A stretch of 64,000 nt of DNA. Origin: Lysobacter antibioticus (GTDB taxonomy: Bacteria; Pseudomonadota; Gammaproteobacteria; Xanthomonadales; Xanthomonadaceae). Positions 1-9,520 of this stretch are shown piece by piece; within the stretch, counting starts at the first letter, position 1; each line of letters opens with the position of its first letter. The notes beneath the pieces were generated by a model. That model made no database searches, was not told the DNA's origin, and worked only from the letters and a program-made list of their open reading frames with translations. A program made the position numbers and the translations under genes. The DNA lies in NCBI RefSeq assembly GCF_000731095.1, contig NZ_JMTZ01000009.1, forward strand, positions 79,191-143,190, in the 5' to 3' direction.

Positions 1-785
1 CGATGATCGACGCCGAACTGGCGCGCTACAAGGCACAGTACGGCGACGACATCCCGGCCCGCTTCCATCCCGACATCCGCTCGCGCGAGGCCTGCAAGAA
101 ATCCACCGAACTGGCGATCTCGCTGGCGCGCCGGCACGGCACCCGCCTGCACGTGCTGCACATCAGCACCGCCGACGAGCTGGCGCTGTTCGAAGCCGGC
201 CCGATCGAAGGCAAGCGCATCACCGCCGAGACCTGCATCCATTTCCTGCGCTTCGACCGCGACGACTACGAGAAGCTCGGCCACCTGATCAAGTGCAATC
301 CGGCGATCAAGGACCCGGCCGACCGCGAGGCGCTGATCCGCGCGGTCGCCGGCGACGTGATCGACGTGCTCGCCACCGACCACGCCCCGCACACCCTGGA
401 AGAAAAAGCCCGCCCCTACACCGGCGCGCCGAGCGGCCTGCCCTTGGTGCAGTTCGCGCTCAATGCCGCGCTGGAACTGGTCCACGAAGGCCATTTGACC
501 ACCGCCCAGGTGGTCGACAAATTCGCCCACGCGCCGGCCAAGCTGTTCGACGTCGACCGGCGCGGCTTCCTGCGCGAGGGCTATGCCGCCGATCTGGTGC
601 TGATCGACGACACGCCCTACACGGTGCAGCGCGAGGACGTGCTGTCCAAGTGCGGTTGGTCGCCGTTCGAGGGCCGCACCTTCCATTCGCGCATCGCCTC
701 GACCTGGGTCAATGGCGTGTTGGCCTGGGACGGCAGCGCCCTGGTCGGCGCACCGAACGGACAGCGCCTGGCGTTCAATCGATGA
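1..785 (+). CDS. pyrC: Dihydroorotase, 5'-truncated by window edge
   Basis: C-terminal about 260 residues of a dihydroorotase, the zinc enzyme that cyclises N-carbamoyl-aspartate to dihydroorotate in de novo pyrimidine synthesis. Visible family features are the metal-binding HVLHIS segment, the substrate-loop stretch KCNPAIKD, the late active-site motif ATDHAPHT and the C-terminal beta-sandwich ending in STWVNGVLAW. The frame is open to the first base, so the N-terminus with the HxH metal motif lies outside the window. Its TGA overlaps the ATG of the next gene (ATGA), which implies translational coupling with the M23 peptidase. Confidence 0.93.
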   Translation, partial: MIDAELARYKAQYGDDIPARFHPDIRSREACKKSTELAISLARRHGTRLHVLHISTADELALFEAGPIEGKRITAETCIHFLRFDRDDYEKLGHLIKCNPAIKDPADREALIRAVAGDVIDVLATDHAPHTLEEKARPYTGAPSGLPLVQFALNAALELVHEGHLTTAQVVDKFAHAPAKLFDVDRRGFLREGYAADLVLIDDTPYTVQREDVLSKCGWSPFEGRTFHSRIASTWVNGVLAWDGSALVGAPNGQRLAFNR

Positions 786-1675
786 GGGCAGTGCTCGCGG
801 GCTCGATGCTGGTCGCGGCGTGGCTGGCCCCGGTGGCCTTCGCCGGTGCGCAAACCGCGCAGGTCGCGGCGCCGGCGCGCGCGCCGGCCGACACCCGCAT
901 CGTGTTTCCGCCGGCGGTGCAGCAAGGCGCGCTGGTGATCGGCAAGGTCCCGGCCGGCAGCGTCGTGCGCTACGGCGAGCGCGTTCTGCGCACGACCGGC
1001 TACGGCACGGTGGTGTTCGGCGTCGGCCGCGAGGCCAGCGGGACGGTGGCCGTGCAGGTCGAGACCGCGCCGGGTCGCGCCGAAACCGTACGCATCGCGG
1101 TGACGCCGCGCGACTTCCCGACCGAATACATCCAGGGCGTGCCGCCCAAGACCGTCAACCCGCCGCCGGAGATCGCCGCGCGCATCGAGCGCGAGCAGGC
1201 CGAAGTCACCGCCGCGCGCGCGCGCGACGACGACCGCGCCGATTTCGCCCAGCCCTTCGTCTGGCCGGTGCGCGGCCGCATCAGCGGCCGTTTCGGCAAC
1301 CAGCGCGTCTACAACGGCCAGAAAGGTTCCGGCCATTCCGGCATGGACATCGCCGCGCCGACCGGCACCGCGATCGCGGCACCGGCCGCCGGCGTAGTCA
1401 CCTTCGCCAAGCCCGGCCTGTACCTGACCGGCGGCACCGTGCTGCTCGACCATGGCCACGGCGTCAGCTCGAACTTCCTGCACCTGTCGCGCATCGACGT
1501 CAAAGTCGGCGACCGCGTCGCCCAGGGCCAGACCCTCGGCGCGGTCGGCGCGACCGGACGCGCGACCGGCCCACACCTGCACTGGGGCATGAACTGGTTC
1601 GACGTGCGGGTCGACCCGCTGCTGGTGTTGGAACGCGGGCAAGCGACCCAGGCGGCGAAAGCGCCTACGCCGTAA
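782..1675 (+). CDS. Exported M23 family zinc metallopeptidase
   Basis: 297-residue predicted periplasmic peptidoglycan peptidase of the lysostaphin/LytM type. An N-terminal signal peptide (about residues 1-23) is followed by a beta-rich domain of unknown function (about 40-115) and a C-terminal M23 domain (about 158-285). The zinc ligands H185 and D189 (HSGMD) and the H265/H267 pair (HLHWG) are present, so the active site looks complete. The ATG was chosen because it overlaps the pyrC stop by ATGA and gives a proper signal sequence; the frame stays open further upstream but inside pyrC. An intact Zn site favours an active endopeptidase over an EnvC/NlpD-like degenerate activator. Confidence 0.9.
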   Translation: MRAVLAGSMLVAAWLAPVAFAGAQTAQVAAPARAPADTRIVFPPAVQQGALVIGKVPAGSVVRYGERVLRTTGYGTVVFGVGREASGTVAVQVETAPGRAETVRIAVTPRDFPTEYIQGVPPKTVNPPPEIAARIEREQAEVTAARARDDDRADFAQPFVWPVRGRISGRFGNQRVYNGQKGSGHSGMDIAAPTGTAIAAPAAGVVTFAKPGLYLTGGTVLLDHGHGVSSNFLHLSRIDVKVGDRVAQGQTLGAVGATGRATGPHLHWGMNWFDVRVDPLLVLERGQATQAAKAPTP

Positions 1676-1689
1676 GAGCTATCTGGCGC

Positions 1690-2550
1690 TCAAGTGGCGC
1701 CGGGCGCCGAATACAGGCGGCCGAGCGGCTCGTAGGAAGGCGAGCGTTCCAGCTCGCACAAGCGCAGCCACTTCGGATTCGGCTGGCGCGGCCCCGCCGC
1801 AAGCAGGCCGGCGCCGGTCGAGATCAGACCGAGCCGCGAACGCGCCGCGGTCGTGGCGATGTAGAAATCGCCGTCGTCGACGCCCGCGTCGCCGTCGAAC
1901 GACGGCAACAGGCGGCGTTCCTCGGGCAACCACGGTGCGATCTGCAGCCACAACGCCGGCCAATCGATCTGCGGAAACGGCGCAGCGCGCGCCGCCATCG
2001 GGGTCAGCTGCGGCGCCAGGCGCCCAGGCGGCTGCACCGGGTTCTCGGCGAAGCACCGATAGACGAATTCGCTCGCGGTCATCGCATCGGCGCCGGCGCG
2101 GGCGACGCGCTGCAAGGCTTCGTACAGCACCCGGCGCAAGGCCGGTTGCGGCGGCAGCTCGCGCTCGCGCACCGCCGCGAGCACGCCGAGCGCGCGCAAA
2201 GGGTCGCCGGCATAGTTCGGCCGGCGCAAGGACAAGGCATGCGCCAGCACGGCGATGCGGTCGTTGTCCTGCAAGTCCTCGCCCTGCCCCGACAAGGGGC
2301 GGCGCACGTCCACCGCGACCACATCGGCTGCGCCCAGGCGTTCGTCCAGGGCCGGCTCGACCACGCCGCCGGCGCCGAAATCGATCACGCAACCGGCGCG
2401 GCCGACCAACAACACATGGTCGTAGTCGCTGTCCCCGAACCAAGTGGTCAACGTCGCCAGCTCGTTACGGTTGCGCATCAGCAGCAGGTCGCCGGTGCGC
2501 AACTGCGCCGCCGAGACCGTGGCCGGGCTCGCGCCGTCCGGCGGATTCAT
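1690..2550 (-). CDS. YiiX/YebB-like NlpC/P60-fold protein, probable loss of catalytic Cys
   Basis: 286-residue protein resembling the permuted NlpC/P60 (YiiX/YebB-like, DUF830) cysteine hydrolases. The early segment has a LRTGDLLLM strand and the His-containing motif YDHVLLVG, as expected of this fold. Later comes TASEFVYRCF, which aligns with the family's usual CSELV box, but the expected catalytic Cys is Ala and a Cys sits seven positions on. No signal peptide is evident. The start overlaps the stop of the upstream GGDEF gene by ATGA, so the two are one transcription unit. Assignment is by motif memory. It may be a non-catalytic binder or may use a shifted Cys. Confidence 0.65.
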   Translation of the reverse strand: MNPPDGASPATVSAAQLRTGDLLLMRNRNELATLTTWFGDSDYDHVLLVGRAGCVIDFGAGGVVEPALDERLGAADVVAVDVRRPLSGQGEDLQDNDRIAVLAHALSLRRPNYAGDPLRALGVLAAVRERELPPQPALRRVLYEALQRVARAGADAMTASEFVYRCFAENPVQPPGRLAPQLTPMAARAAPFPQIDWPALWLQIAPWLPEERRLLPSFDGDAGVDDGDFYIATTAARSRLGLISTGAGLLAAGPRQPNPKWLRLCELERSPSYEPLGRLYSAPGAT

Positions 2551-4265
2551 GACACGACCTCGCGTTCGGGCGCGACGCTGTGGCCGGTGACGCGGTCGCG
2601 CCCGGCCGACTTGCTCGCATACAAGGCGGCGTCGGCGCGTTCGAGCAACTGCTCCGGGGTTTCGCCGGTGCGTAACTCGGCCACGCCGAGACTCAGGCTG
2701 ACCGGCAACAGGCGGCCGTCGATCGACAGCGGGCTGCCGCTGACCGATTCGCGCAGATGCTCGGCGACCCGGATCGCGTCGCGCAGATAAGTGTCGGCCA
2801 ACACCACCAGCACTTCGTCGCCGCCGTAACGGCCGAACAGGTCGTAGGCGCGCAAACGATTGCGGGTGCGCAGCGAAACGATGCGCAGGGTTTCGTCGCC
2901 GACGCGGTGGCCGTGTTCGTCGTTGATGCGCTTGAAGTGGTCGATGTCGAAGAACACCACCGACAAGGGCCGGTGCGAACGGTGCGCGCTCTCGACCGCG
3001 CCGCGCAGGCTTTGCGAGATCGCCGCGCGCGTCATCGCCCCGGTCAGGCTGTCGTAGGTAGCCAGGCGATTGGCGGTGTCGCGGTCGCGCCGCAGCTGCT
3101 GCAGTTTCGAGGTCAGGCCGAGCAACAGGCCGAGCCCGCCGAAGGCCAGGCCGACCGGGAAGGAATATTCCAGCCAGGCGTACTCCGGCCACCACTCGTG
3201 ATTGGCGCCGACCAGGACCACCAGCAGCACCATCAACGGCGACCACGCCAGCAGCAGGAAATACGCTTCGCGCTGGCGCCGCCAGATCGCCACCACGGTG
3301 CAGTACAGCACCAGCGCGATCACCAACAGCAGGTTGAGATTGCCGAACAGCGCGCTGTGCTTCCAGGTCCGGAACAAGGACACCAGCAGCAGCGCGCCGA
3401 GCGAGACGCTGCAGTAATCGAGGATGCGTGCGACCTTCGGCTGGGTCGTGCGCAGGCCGAGGAAGAAGATCAAGAAGCGAATGCTGGCGAGCACCGCCGC
3501 GGTATTGAGCACGACGTTGGTGCGCCCGTCCGGGGCGATCTCGTCGAGCCAGGGAATTGCGCGCATCTCGCCGCCGTCGGCGGTCAGGGTCAGGATCTGC
3601 AGGACCAGGGTCAGGCCGAGGTAGGCATAGCCGCGCTCGCGCAGACCGGCCCAGAAACCGAACGCGAGCACCGCCGCCACCCCCATCGCGGTCAGCACCA
3701 CGCTGCGCAGGCCCACGTGCAGCATGTCCTCGCGCTGGACCTTCGCCAGCGGCTGGATCGTCACCTTGGACGGCAGCACGTCGACCGTCAGCACGCGCAG
3801 GTACAGCGAGTCGCCGCGGCGCAGGCCCTTCGGCAAGGGAAAGACGATGAAGCGGGTGGAATGGCTGAAGTCGGTGTCGGGCCCGTAGATCGAACGCCGC
3901 AGCGGCACCGCGTCGCCCGGGCGCCACAGTTCGATCTCGCGGCGATAGGGCCGGCTGATCACCAACTGCGGCGCATCGGATTCGGCGACGTCCTGGTCGG
4001 CCGTCACCCGCCACCACACCGGCTGGCGCCGCGGCGCCGAAATCTGGTTGCCGGCGATGCTTACGAACTCGCGATCGAATTCGCCCCCGAGTATCCGCGC
4101 CGGCACCGGGTCCTGGCCCAGGCGGGACAGACTCAGCGACGGCGACGCATAGGAGGCGCGGCCCGGCGAAGCCAGGCCCAAGGATTGCGCCGACACGATC
4201 GTCGCCACCCACATTCCCAGCAGCACCAACAGGGTCTGCCAGGCTCGACGCGAGGGTTTCCCCAT
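2547..4265 (-). CDS. Membrane-bound diguanylate cyclase (7TMR-DISM type sensor, GGDEF)
   Basis: 572-residue inner-membrane protein. After a signal/TM segment (about 10-27) comes an extracytoplasmic 7TMR-DISM-like domain, then about seven hydrophobic helices (roughly 180-390), then a cytoplasmic GGDEF domain in the last 170 residues. The A-site reads RYGGDEV, so the final Phe of GGDEF is Val; the metal-binding upstream motif FFDIDHFKRIND is intact, so activity producing cyclic di-GMP is plausible. No EAL domain is seen. The start is the ATG preceded by a GGAAGGGG Shine-Dalgarno; 38 codons further upstream are open but not typical protein. It is translationally coupled to the following NlpC/P60-like gene. 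Confidence 0.85.
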   Translation of the reverse strand: MGKPSRRAWQTLLVLLGMWVATIVSAQSLGLASPGRASYASPSLSLSRLGQDPVPARILGGEFDREFVSIAGNQISAPRRQPVWWRVTADQDVAESDAPQLVISRPYRREIELWRPGDAVPLRRSIYGPDTDFSHSTRFIVFPLPKGLRRGDSLYLRVLTVDVLPSKVTIQPLAKVQREDMLHVGLRSVVLTAMGVAAVLAFGFWAGLRERGYAYLGLTLVLQILTLTADGGEMRAIPWLDEIAPDGRTNVVLNTAAVLASIRFLIFFLGLRTTQPKVARILDYCSVSLGALLLVSLFRTWKHSALFGNLNLLLVIALVLYCTVVAIWRRQREAYFLLLAWSPLMVLLVVLVGANHEWWPEYAWLEYSFPVGLAFGGLGLLLGLTSKLQQLRRDRDTANRLATYDSLTGAMTRAAISQSLRGAVESAHRSHRPLSVVFFDIDHFKRINDEHGHRVGDETLRIVSLRTRNRLRAYDLFGRYGGDEVLVVLADTYLRDAIRVAEHLRESVSGSPLSIDGRLLPVSLSLGVAELRTGETPEQLLERADAALYASKSAGRDRVTGHSVAPEREVVS

Positions 4266-4479
4266 GCCCCTTCCGGTCACAAGTCTGGTGAACCGAGCAT
4301 AGCCCATGGGCCTCCCGCTCCGGGGGAGGGGGCCGTCACGGTTTGGGCCTCGAATCTGTGCACTCGCACACGCCTCCATGCATTGCCGCAGCGATCCTGC
4401 CGCGGCCTGGAGGAGATGCTACACGTCCGTTACGTCGCCGCGATGCCGACTATCCGTAGGACATCGCCGCGTCGCAGCG

Positions 4480-5433
4480 TCAGTCGCGGGCGCCCTGCCC
4501 GGTGACCCGGGCGACGGCGTCGTGCGCGTGTAGGCTTTCGAAGTGGGCGATCTGCGCGTCGAAACGTTCGATGCGCTTGTCGTGCGACAAGGCGGCGGCG
4601 ACACGGCGCGCGGCGTCTTCGCAGAACATCAGGTTTTCGGCGTTGAGACGGGCGAAGGCTTGCTCGTCCTCGCGCTTGACCGCGGTCTGCACCGGCGTGC
4701 CGAGGGCGTGTTCGATCGCGTCGATCAGCGCCACCAGCGGGACTTCGTCGAAAGCCGGACGCAGTTCGACGCGGACGTCAGCGCGGCTGCGCTGGGCGTG
4801 CGGTGTCGCCGCTAGGCCGCGTTCGGACGCCAGCCAATCGCTGACCACCGCGGTCGACAGCGGATGGGCGGCGGCGAAGTCGTCGGCGAAGCGTTCGGCG
4901 TTGAGCTGGCGCGACAGCGCCGCCGAGGCCGGACAGGTGCTGGAGTACTCGACCGCGAAACGCAGGCCCAGGTGCAAGTGACCGTCGAGCAGGCGCGCGT
5001 CGATCTCGACCGGGTAGCGCTTCCAGCCGGCGTTGTGGCTGGCGAGCGCCGGACGCAGCAGCAACTGCTCGTAGCGCAGGACCAGGCGCGCGGCGCTGGA
5101 AATGCCGCCCTGGCCGTCGACCAGGCTCTGCAGCACGCGACGCAGGCCGGCCGGGGTCACCGTCTCGCTGGCGAAGGCGTTCTGCAGATGCAGGTACATG
5201 CGCGACATGTGGATGCCGCGCGCGTCGGCATCGCGCAGATTCACCGAGACGTCGACCGAGGCCGCGACCTGGATCGAACTGCCGTCGGCCGCGGCGATCC
5301 GCAGCGGCAAGGCGATGTTGGACATCCCGACCCAATCGAGCGGTCGCGCCGCGGCGGCGGCGTCGAAGGCGACATCGGGCAGGACGGGCTTGAGTGCGGA
5401 GGGGGTCTTGGGAGGATTCACGACGGCAGACAT
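4480..5433 (-). CDS. folE2: GTP cyclohydrolase FolE2 (type IB)
   Basis: 317-residue GTP cyclohydrolase IB, which converts GTP to 7,8-dihydroneopterin triphosphate for folate (and queuosine) synthesis. It shows the N-terminal DWVGM motif typical of this family and the catalytic cysteine segment STCPASAALS. Length matches a long-type FolE2. Type IB enzymes tolerate metals other than Zn and are often zinc-starvation responsive; no Zur-like operator is recognisable by eye here. It stands alone between the GGDEF gene and the ubiG-gph operon. Confidence 0.9.
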   Translation of the reverse strand: MSAVVNPPKTPSALKPVLPDVAFDAAAAARPLDWVGMSNIALPLRIAAADGSSIQVAASVDVSVNLRDADARGIHMSRMYLHLQNAFASETVTPAGLRRVLQSLVDGQGGISSAARLVLRYEQLLLRPALASHNAGWKRYPVEIDARLLDGHLHLGLRFAVEYSSTCPASAALSRQLNAERFADDFAAAHPLSTAVVSDWLASERGLAATPHAQRSRADVRVELRPAFDEVPLVALIDAIEHALGTPVQTAVKREDEQAFARLNAENLMFCEDAARRVAAALSHDKRIERFDAQIAHFESLHAHDAVARVTGQGARD

Positions 5434-5511
5434 GGGGGCGCGTGGGGGGAACGCAACGCCGTCATTCTAGCCGCAGGGGGGCCGGGCGCCCCCTGCCCGG
5501 CCCTGCAACGG

Positions 5512-6252
5512 TCAGTTGCGGGCGCCGCGCCAGGCCGCCAGCAAGGCCGTCCACGGCGACAGCGGCCGGGCCGCGTCGCCACGTTGCAGGCGGGTATGGG
5601 CCAGGGCCGTCCACAAGCGCCGCGGCACGGTCGAGCCGCCGCGGGCCGGCCACTGGGCCAGCAGTTCGCGGCTCCATTCGGCCGCCGCGCCCTCGCCCGG
5701 ACGCGCCATGCTGCGCGCGACCACGCTCAGCGGCACCGCCGCGTCGCCCTGCAGGACCAGTCGCGCTTCCAGCAGCGAGGACAGGATCGGTGCCACCGCC
5801 GCTTCGGCCAACTGCCCCGGTACCGGCCCGAACAGGGCCAAGTCGATGGCGCCGATGGCCTCGGCCAGCGGGGTCAAGGCCTCGAAGGCCTCGTTACGGT
5901 CGCCCGGGCGTTCGCGGCTGTCGCGCAGCGACGGCAGCATCACCGCCAGCGCCTTCCACGGCGCCGCTTGCCGCTGCAGGGCCAAACCGAGCGGGTGCCG
6001 GCGACGGCCCTGGCTCCAGCCCTGCAGTTCTTCGATCCACCAGCCGAGCTTGGCTTCGCCGGGCGCGGCATCGCTGCCGCCCCAGGCGGCGTCGGTCAGT
6101 TCCTGCTGCAGGCTCGCCCAGGCCACCGCGGTGCCGCGCTGGGCGCGCGGCACGAACACTTCGGCCACCGACCATTCCGGCCAGCGCGCGCGCCACTTGC
6201 CGGTGAAGTCTTCCAGCGCGTCGTCGCGTTCGGCGGCAGCCGCTGCGGTCAT
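5512..6252 (-). CDS. Degenerate squalene/phytoene synthase-like protein
   Basis: 246-residue protein with the fold signature of squalene/phytoene synthases: a KLGWWIEEL segment followed by a HPLGLAL segment, as in the trans-prenyltransferase family. However, I see no Asp-rich DxxxD pair, so prenyl-diphosphate condensation is doubtful; NDUFAF6-type non-catalytic relatives are a closer analogy. The start overlaps the gph stop by ATGA, placing it third in the operon ubiG-gph-this gene. That suggests a role in quinone or respiratory-chain biogenesis, which is inference only. Confidence 0.7.
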   Translation of the reverse strand: MTAAAAAERDDALEDFTGKWRARWPEWSVAEVFVPRAQRGTAVAWASLQQELTDAAWGGSDAAPGEAKLGWWIEELQGWSQGRRRHPLGLALQRQAAPWKALAVMLPSLRDSRERPGDRNEAFEALTPLAEAIGAIDLALFGPVPGQLAEAAVAPILSSLLEARLVLQGDAAVPLSVVARSMARPGEGAAAEWSRELLAQWPARGGSTVPRRLWTALAHTRLQRGDAARPLSPWTALLAAWRGARN

Positions 6253-6950
6253 CGCGTCGCCGGCCATGCGCCTGGCTCGCTCAAACTCGAAGGCAGCTCG
6301 ACCAGCACGTCGCCCTGCCAGGCGATCGGGTCGTCCTCGGCCAGGCGATAGCCCCACAGCGCCACCACCGAGGCCATGCCGGCGGCGCGCGCGGCGACGA
6401 TGTCGCGCTCGTCGTCGCCGACGTAGATGCAATCGCCGGGGCGCATGCCGATCAATTCGGCGGCATGGGTCAACGGCAGCGGATCGGGCTTGCGCACCGC
6501 CAGGGTGTCGCCGCCGATCAGCACCGCGCAGCGCGTCTGCCAACCCAGCAGCGGGATCAGCTTGCGCGCGAGGTATTCGGGTTTGTTGGTGACGATGCCC
6601 CAGACGCAGCCGGCCGCTTCCAGCGCCGCCAGCATCGCTTCGATGCCCTCGAACGGTGCGCCGTGCAGGCCGAGCTCGCTTTCGTAAAGGTCGAGGAATT
6701 CCTGCACCCAGCCATCGCGCTCGCCGGCGTCGATGTCGGGAAAGGCCGCGCCGATCATCGCCCGCGAACCCTTCGACACGTGCGGACGCAAAAGGTCGAG
6801 GCTGATCGGGTCGCGACCGCGATCGGCGCGCATGCGGTTGGCGACGGCCAGCATGTCCGGCGCGCTGTCGAGCAAGGTGCCGTCGAGATCGAACAGCACC
6901 GCCTTCGGAAAGGCGCGTGCGTCGGCCTGGCCGAGCGAAGCGGCGGTCAT
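6249..6950 (-). CDS. gph: Phosphoglycolate phosphatase / HAD hydrolase
   Basis: 233-residue HAD-superfamily phosphatase. Motif I is [13 protein letters not shown], motif II the Thr in GIVTNKP, motif III the Lys in RKPDPLP and motif IV GDDERD, with a helical cap domain between I and II. The match is to Gph/MupP-like enzymes that hydrolyse 2-phosphoglycolate or N-acetylmuramate 6-phosphate. It sits directly behind ubiG with ATGA overlaps on both sides. The ubiG-gph pairing is common in gammaproteobacteria, and in pseudomonads the homologous gene is mupP, so the substrate is uncertain although the family is not. Confidence 0.9.
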   Translation of the reverse strand: MTAASLGQADARAFPKAVLFDLDGTLLDSAPDMLAVANRMRADRGRDPISLDLLRPHVSKGSRAMIGAAFPDIDAGERDGWVQEFLDLYESELGLHGAPFEGIEAMLAALEAAGCVWGIVTNKPEYLARKLIPLLGWQTRCAVLIGGDTLAVRKPDPLPLTHAAELIGMRPGDCIYVGDDERDIVAARAAGMASVVALWGYRLAEDDPIAWQGDVLVELPSSLSEPGAWPATR

Positions 6951-7723
6951 GCGTCGAGCTCCGGCTTCAGCGCACAAGCCAGGTAGTTGACGTCGGTACG
7001 CGAGATCACCCGCGCCGCGTTGCGCCAGGGCTCGTACATCAGGCCGCTGACGTCCTCCATCCGCAGGCCGGCCTCGCGCAACCAGGCGGCGAGTTCGGAC
7101 GGCTTGATGAAGTCGCGGTACTGGTGGGTGCCCTTGGGCAGCACCCGCGCCACGTATTCGGCGCCGACGATGGCCAGCGCGAACGCCGCCGGGGTGCGGT
7201 TGAGGGTCGACAGGAACAGGCGTCCGCCGGGCTTGAGCAGGCGCGCGCAGGCGCGCACGACCGCGGCCGGATCGGGCACGTGTTCGAGCATCTCCATGCA
7301 GGTGATCGCATCGAAGCGGCCCGGCATTTCCTCGGCCAGGCTCTCGGCCGGCTGCAAGCGGTAGTCGATGGCGACGCCGGTCTCCAGGCGATGCAGCTTG
7401 GCGACCTTGATTAGTTCCGGCGCCAGATCGATCGCGGTGACCTGCGCGCCGGCCGCGGCCAGGGCTTCGCTCAGCAGACCGCCGCCGCAACCGACGTCGA
7501 GCACCTGCGCATCGCGCAGATTCGCGCGCTGGGCGACGTAGCCCAGGCGCGCCGGGTTGAGTGCGTGCAAGGCCTTTTGCGGGCCTTCCGGGTCCCACCA
7601 GCGATTGGCCAGGGCGCCGAACTTGTCGAGTTCGGCCTGGCTGAAATTATCGTGCTCGGCCGCGGTGCTTGCGCCCTCGGACGTGTCGGAGGGAGTGTGC
7701 GGGGTCGAATTGGCTGCGCTCAT
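6947..7723 (-). CDS. ubiG: Ubiquinone biosynthesis O-methyltransferase
   Basis: 258-residue class I SAM-dependent methyltransferase performing both O-methylation steps of ubiquinone synthesis. SAM motif I is [13 protein letters not shown], the post-I acidic residue lies in AIDLAPE, and the family block [13 protein letters not shown] and the motif [14 protein letters not shown] are present. The N-terminal 25 residues are a Ser/Thr-rich extension. It is the first gene of a three-gene minus-strand operon, overlapping gph by ATGA. The neighbouring SAH/MTA deaminase gene is consistent with handling of SAM by-products. Confidence 0.95.
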   Translation of the reverse strand: MSAANSTPHTPSDTSEGASTAAEHDNFSQAELDKFGALANRWWDPEGPQKALHALNPARLGYVAQRANLRDAQVLDVGCGGGLLSEALAAAGAQVTAIDLAPELIKVAKLHRLETGVAIDYRLQPAESLAEEMPGRFDAITCMEMLEHVPDPAAVVRACARLLKPGGRLFLSTLNRTPAAFALAIVGAEYVARVLPKGTHQYRDFIKPSELAAWLREAGLRMEDVSGLMYEPWRNAARVISRTDVNYLACALKPELDA

Positions 7724-7922
7724 GACTTCCTGCCCGTCATTGCTGCGGATCGTTGCGGAGCGTTCTCTTCGCGCAGAGCGCGGGAGGATCGGTCCGGCGT
7801 GGCGCGGGCCGTGCCCGCGGCTGTGGATCGATAGTGTGAAGCAAGCGCCGCCGATGCGCCGTCGAGGCTGCGCAAGCGCACAGCGACAGCACCGGATGGC
7901 GATCGCGTCGCGGCGATCGCGC

Positions 7923-9263
7923 TCAGCGCCGGATCGTCGCGATGCGTTCGCGCCATTGCCGGGCGTTCGCGACCAGGGCCGCGGTGTCCATGTCGATCAG
8001 CTCGCGCTGGCGCAGCTTGCTGCGCCCGGCGATCCAGACGTCGCTGACCTGGTGACGGCCGGTCGCATAGATCAACTGCGAGACCACGTGGTGCACCGGC
8101 TGGGTTTCGAGCTGGCCGAGGTCGACGCAGACCAGGTCGGCCTGCTTGCCGATCTCGATCGAACCGATCTTGGCTTCGAAGCCGAGCGCCTTGGCGCCGC
8201 CGAGGGTGGCCGCGCGCAGCGACTTGAACGCGTCCAGGGCCGAGGCGTCGTTGGCAACGGCCTTGGCCAGGAACGCCGCGGTGCGGGTCTCGCCGAACAT
8301 GTCGAGGTCGTTATTGCTGGCGCAGCCGTCGGTACCGATCGCCAGGTTGACCCCGGCCTGATCGAGCTTGCACGTCGGACAGAAACCCGAGGCCAGCTTG
8401 AGATTGGATTCCGGGCAATGCACCACGCTGACGCCGCGCTCGGCGCACAGGGCGATCTCGGCGTCGGTGAGTTGGGTCATGTGCACCGCGATCAGGCGGT
8501 CGGTGACCAGGCCGAGCCGGTCCAGGCGCGCCAACGGGCGCTGGCCGTGCAGCTTGATCGAGTCGGCGACTTCCTGCGCGGTCTCGTGGGTGTGCAGATG
8601 GATCGGCAGGTCGAGCTGGTCGGCGAGCATGCGAATGCGCTCGAAGTTCGCGTCGCTCACCGTGTACGGCGCATGCGGCGCGAACGTGGTCGCGACCAGC
8701 GCATCGTCGCGCCACAGGTCGTGCACTTCGCCGGCGCGGTCGAAATATTCGTCGGAGCTCTTGGCCCAGGCGGTCGGGAAATCGATCACCGGCAGGCCGA
8801 CCCGGGCGCGGAAACCGTGGCGCTTGTAGACCGCGGCCTGCACATCGGGGAAGAAATAGTTTTCGTTGGCGCAGGTGGTGCCGCCGCGCAGCATCTCGGC
8901 GATCGCCAGGGTGATGCCGTCCTCGACGAACTCCGGCCCGATCACCGCGCCTTCGACCGGCCAGATGTGGCCCTGCAGCCATTCCATCAGCGGCAGATCG
9001 TCGGCGATCCCGCGCAGCAGGGTCATCGGGTTGTGGGTATGGGCGTTGACCAGGCCCGGGATCAGCGCGGCCTCGGGCCGCGACACCGTCTGCGCGGCGG
9101 CGTAGCGCGTACGCGCTTCGGCGCTCGGCAGCAGGCCGACGATGACGCCGTCCTTGATCGCCACGGCATGGTCTTCGAGCACCACCGCATGCGGTTCGAC
9201 CGGCACCACCCAGCCCGCTTCGATCAACAGGTCGCAGGCGATGGGCGGATGTTCGTGGGTCAT
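7923..9263 (-). CDS. mtaD: TRZ/ATZ amidohydrolase, probable 5'-methylthioadenosine/S-adenosylhomocysteine deaminase
   Basis: 446-residue metal-dependent amidohydrolase. The metal site is built from [11 protein letters not shown] near the N-terminus, the HLHTHET segment and [14 protein letters not shown], the last being a signature of the MTA/SAH deaminase subgroup. It would deaminate methylthioadenosine or S-adenosylhomocysteine at the adenine ring. Proximity to ubiG fits removal of SAH but a 199-bp gap with no visible gene separates them. The ATG at the MTHEHPP start was chosen because the upstream 40 codons are low-complexity Arg/Pro. Other cytosine- or chlorohydrolase-like activities cannot be excluded by eye. 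Confidence 0.83.
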   Translation of the reverse strand: MTHEHPPIACDLLIEAGWVVPVEPHAVVLEDHAVAIKDGVIVGLLPSAEARTRYAAAQTVSRPEAALIPGLVNAHTHNPMTLLRGIADDLPLMEWLQGHIWPVEGAVIGPEFVEDGITLAIAEMLRGGTTCANENYFFPDVQAAVYKRHGFRARVGLPVIDFPTAWAKSSDEYFDRAGEVHDLWRDDALVATTFAPHAPYTVSDANFERIRMLADQLDLPIHLHTHETAQEVADSIKLHGQRPLARLDRLGLVTDRLIAVHMTQLTDAEIALCAERGVSVVHCPESNLKLASGFCPTCKLDQAGVNLAIGTDGCASNNDLDMFGETRTAAFLAKAVANDASALDAFKSLRAATLGGAKALGFEAKIGSIEIGKQADLVCVDLGQLETQPVHHVVSQLIYATGRHQVSDVWIAGRSKLRQRELIDMDTAALVANARQWRERIATIRR

Positions 9264-9520
9264 ATGCGCTCGCTCGTGAGGCTGTGGGCACCGGCCCGGC
9301 AGGCTCCGGTGGTGGCCGCCAGGCCGGCGGCATGGCGCCGATCGGGGTCGCTGCGCGGCCCGCGGTTGCGGCTGTACCGGCACCGATTGTGGGCCGGCGG
9401 GGTTACATCATGCTTTCTTTGCCGATGACGACCGCAAGCGGCCGGCCCGGCGCCTGGCCGGCGCCGGAAGGCGCCGCGGCCAGACCGCGGCCGCCGCAGC
9501 GGCCACGGTTCGCAACAGGC
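9264..9520. other. Intergenic region with GC-rich hairpins
   Basis: 257 bases between the deaminase and efp, both minus-strand. It contains dense GC palindromes around 9450-9500, for example a GGCGCC pair around a short loop and GCGGCCGC, that could form a terminator or mRNA 3' structure for efp, though I see no clear T-tract. No credible ORF. Confidence 0.4.
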
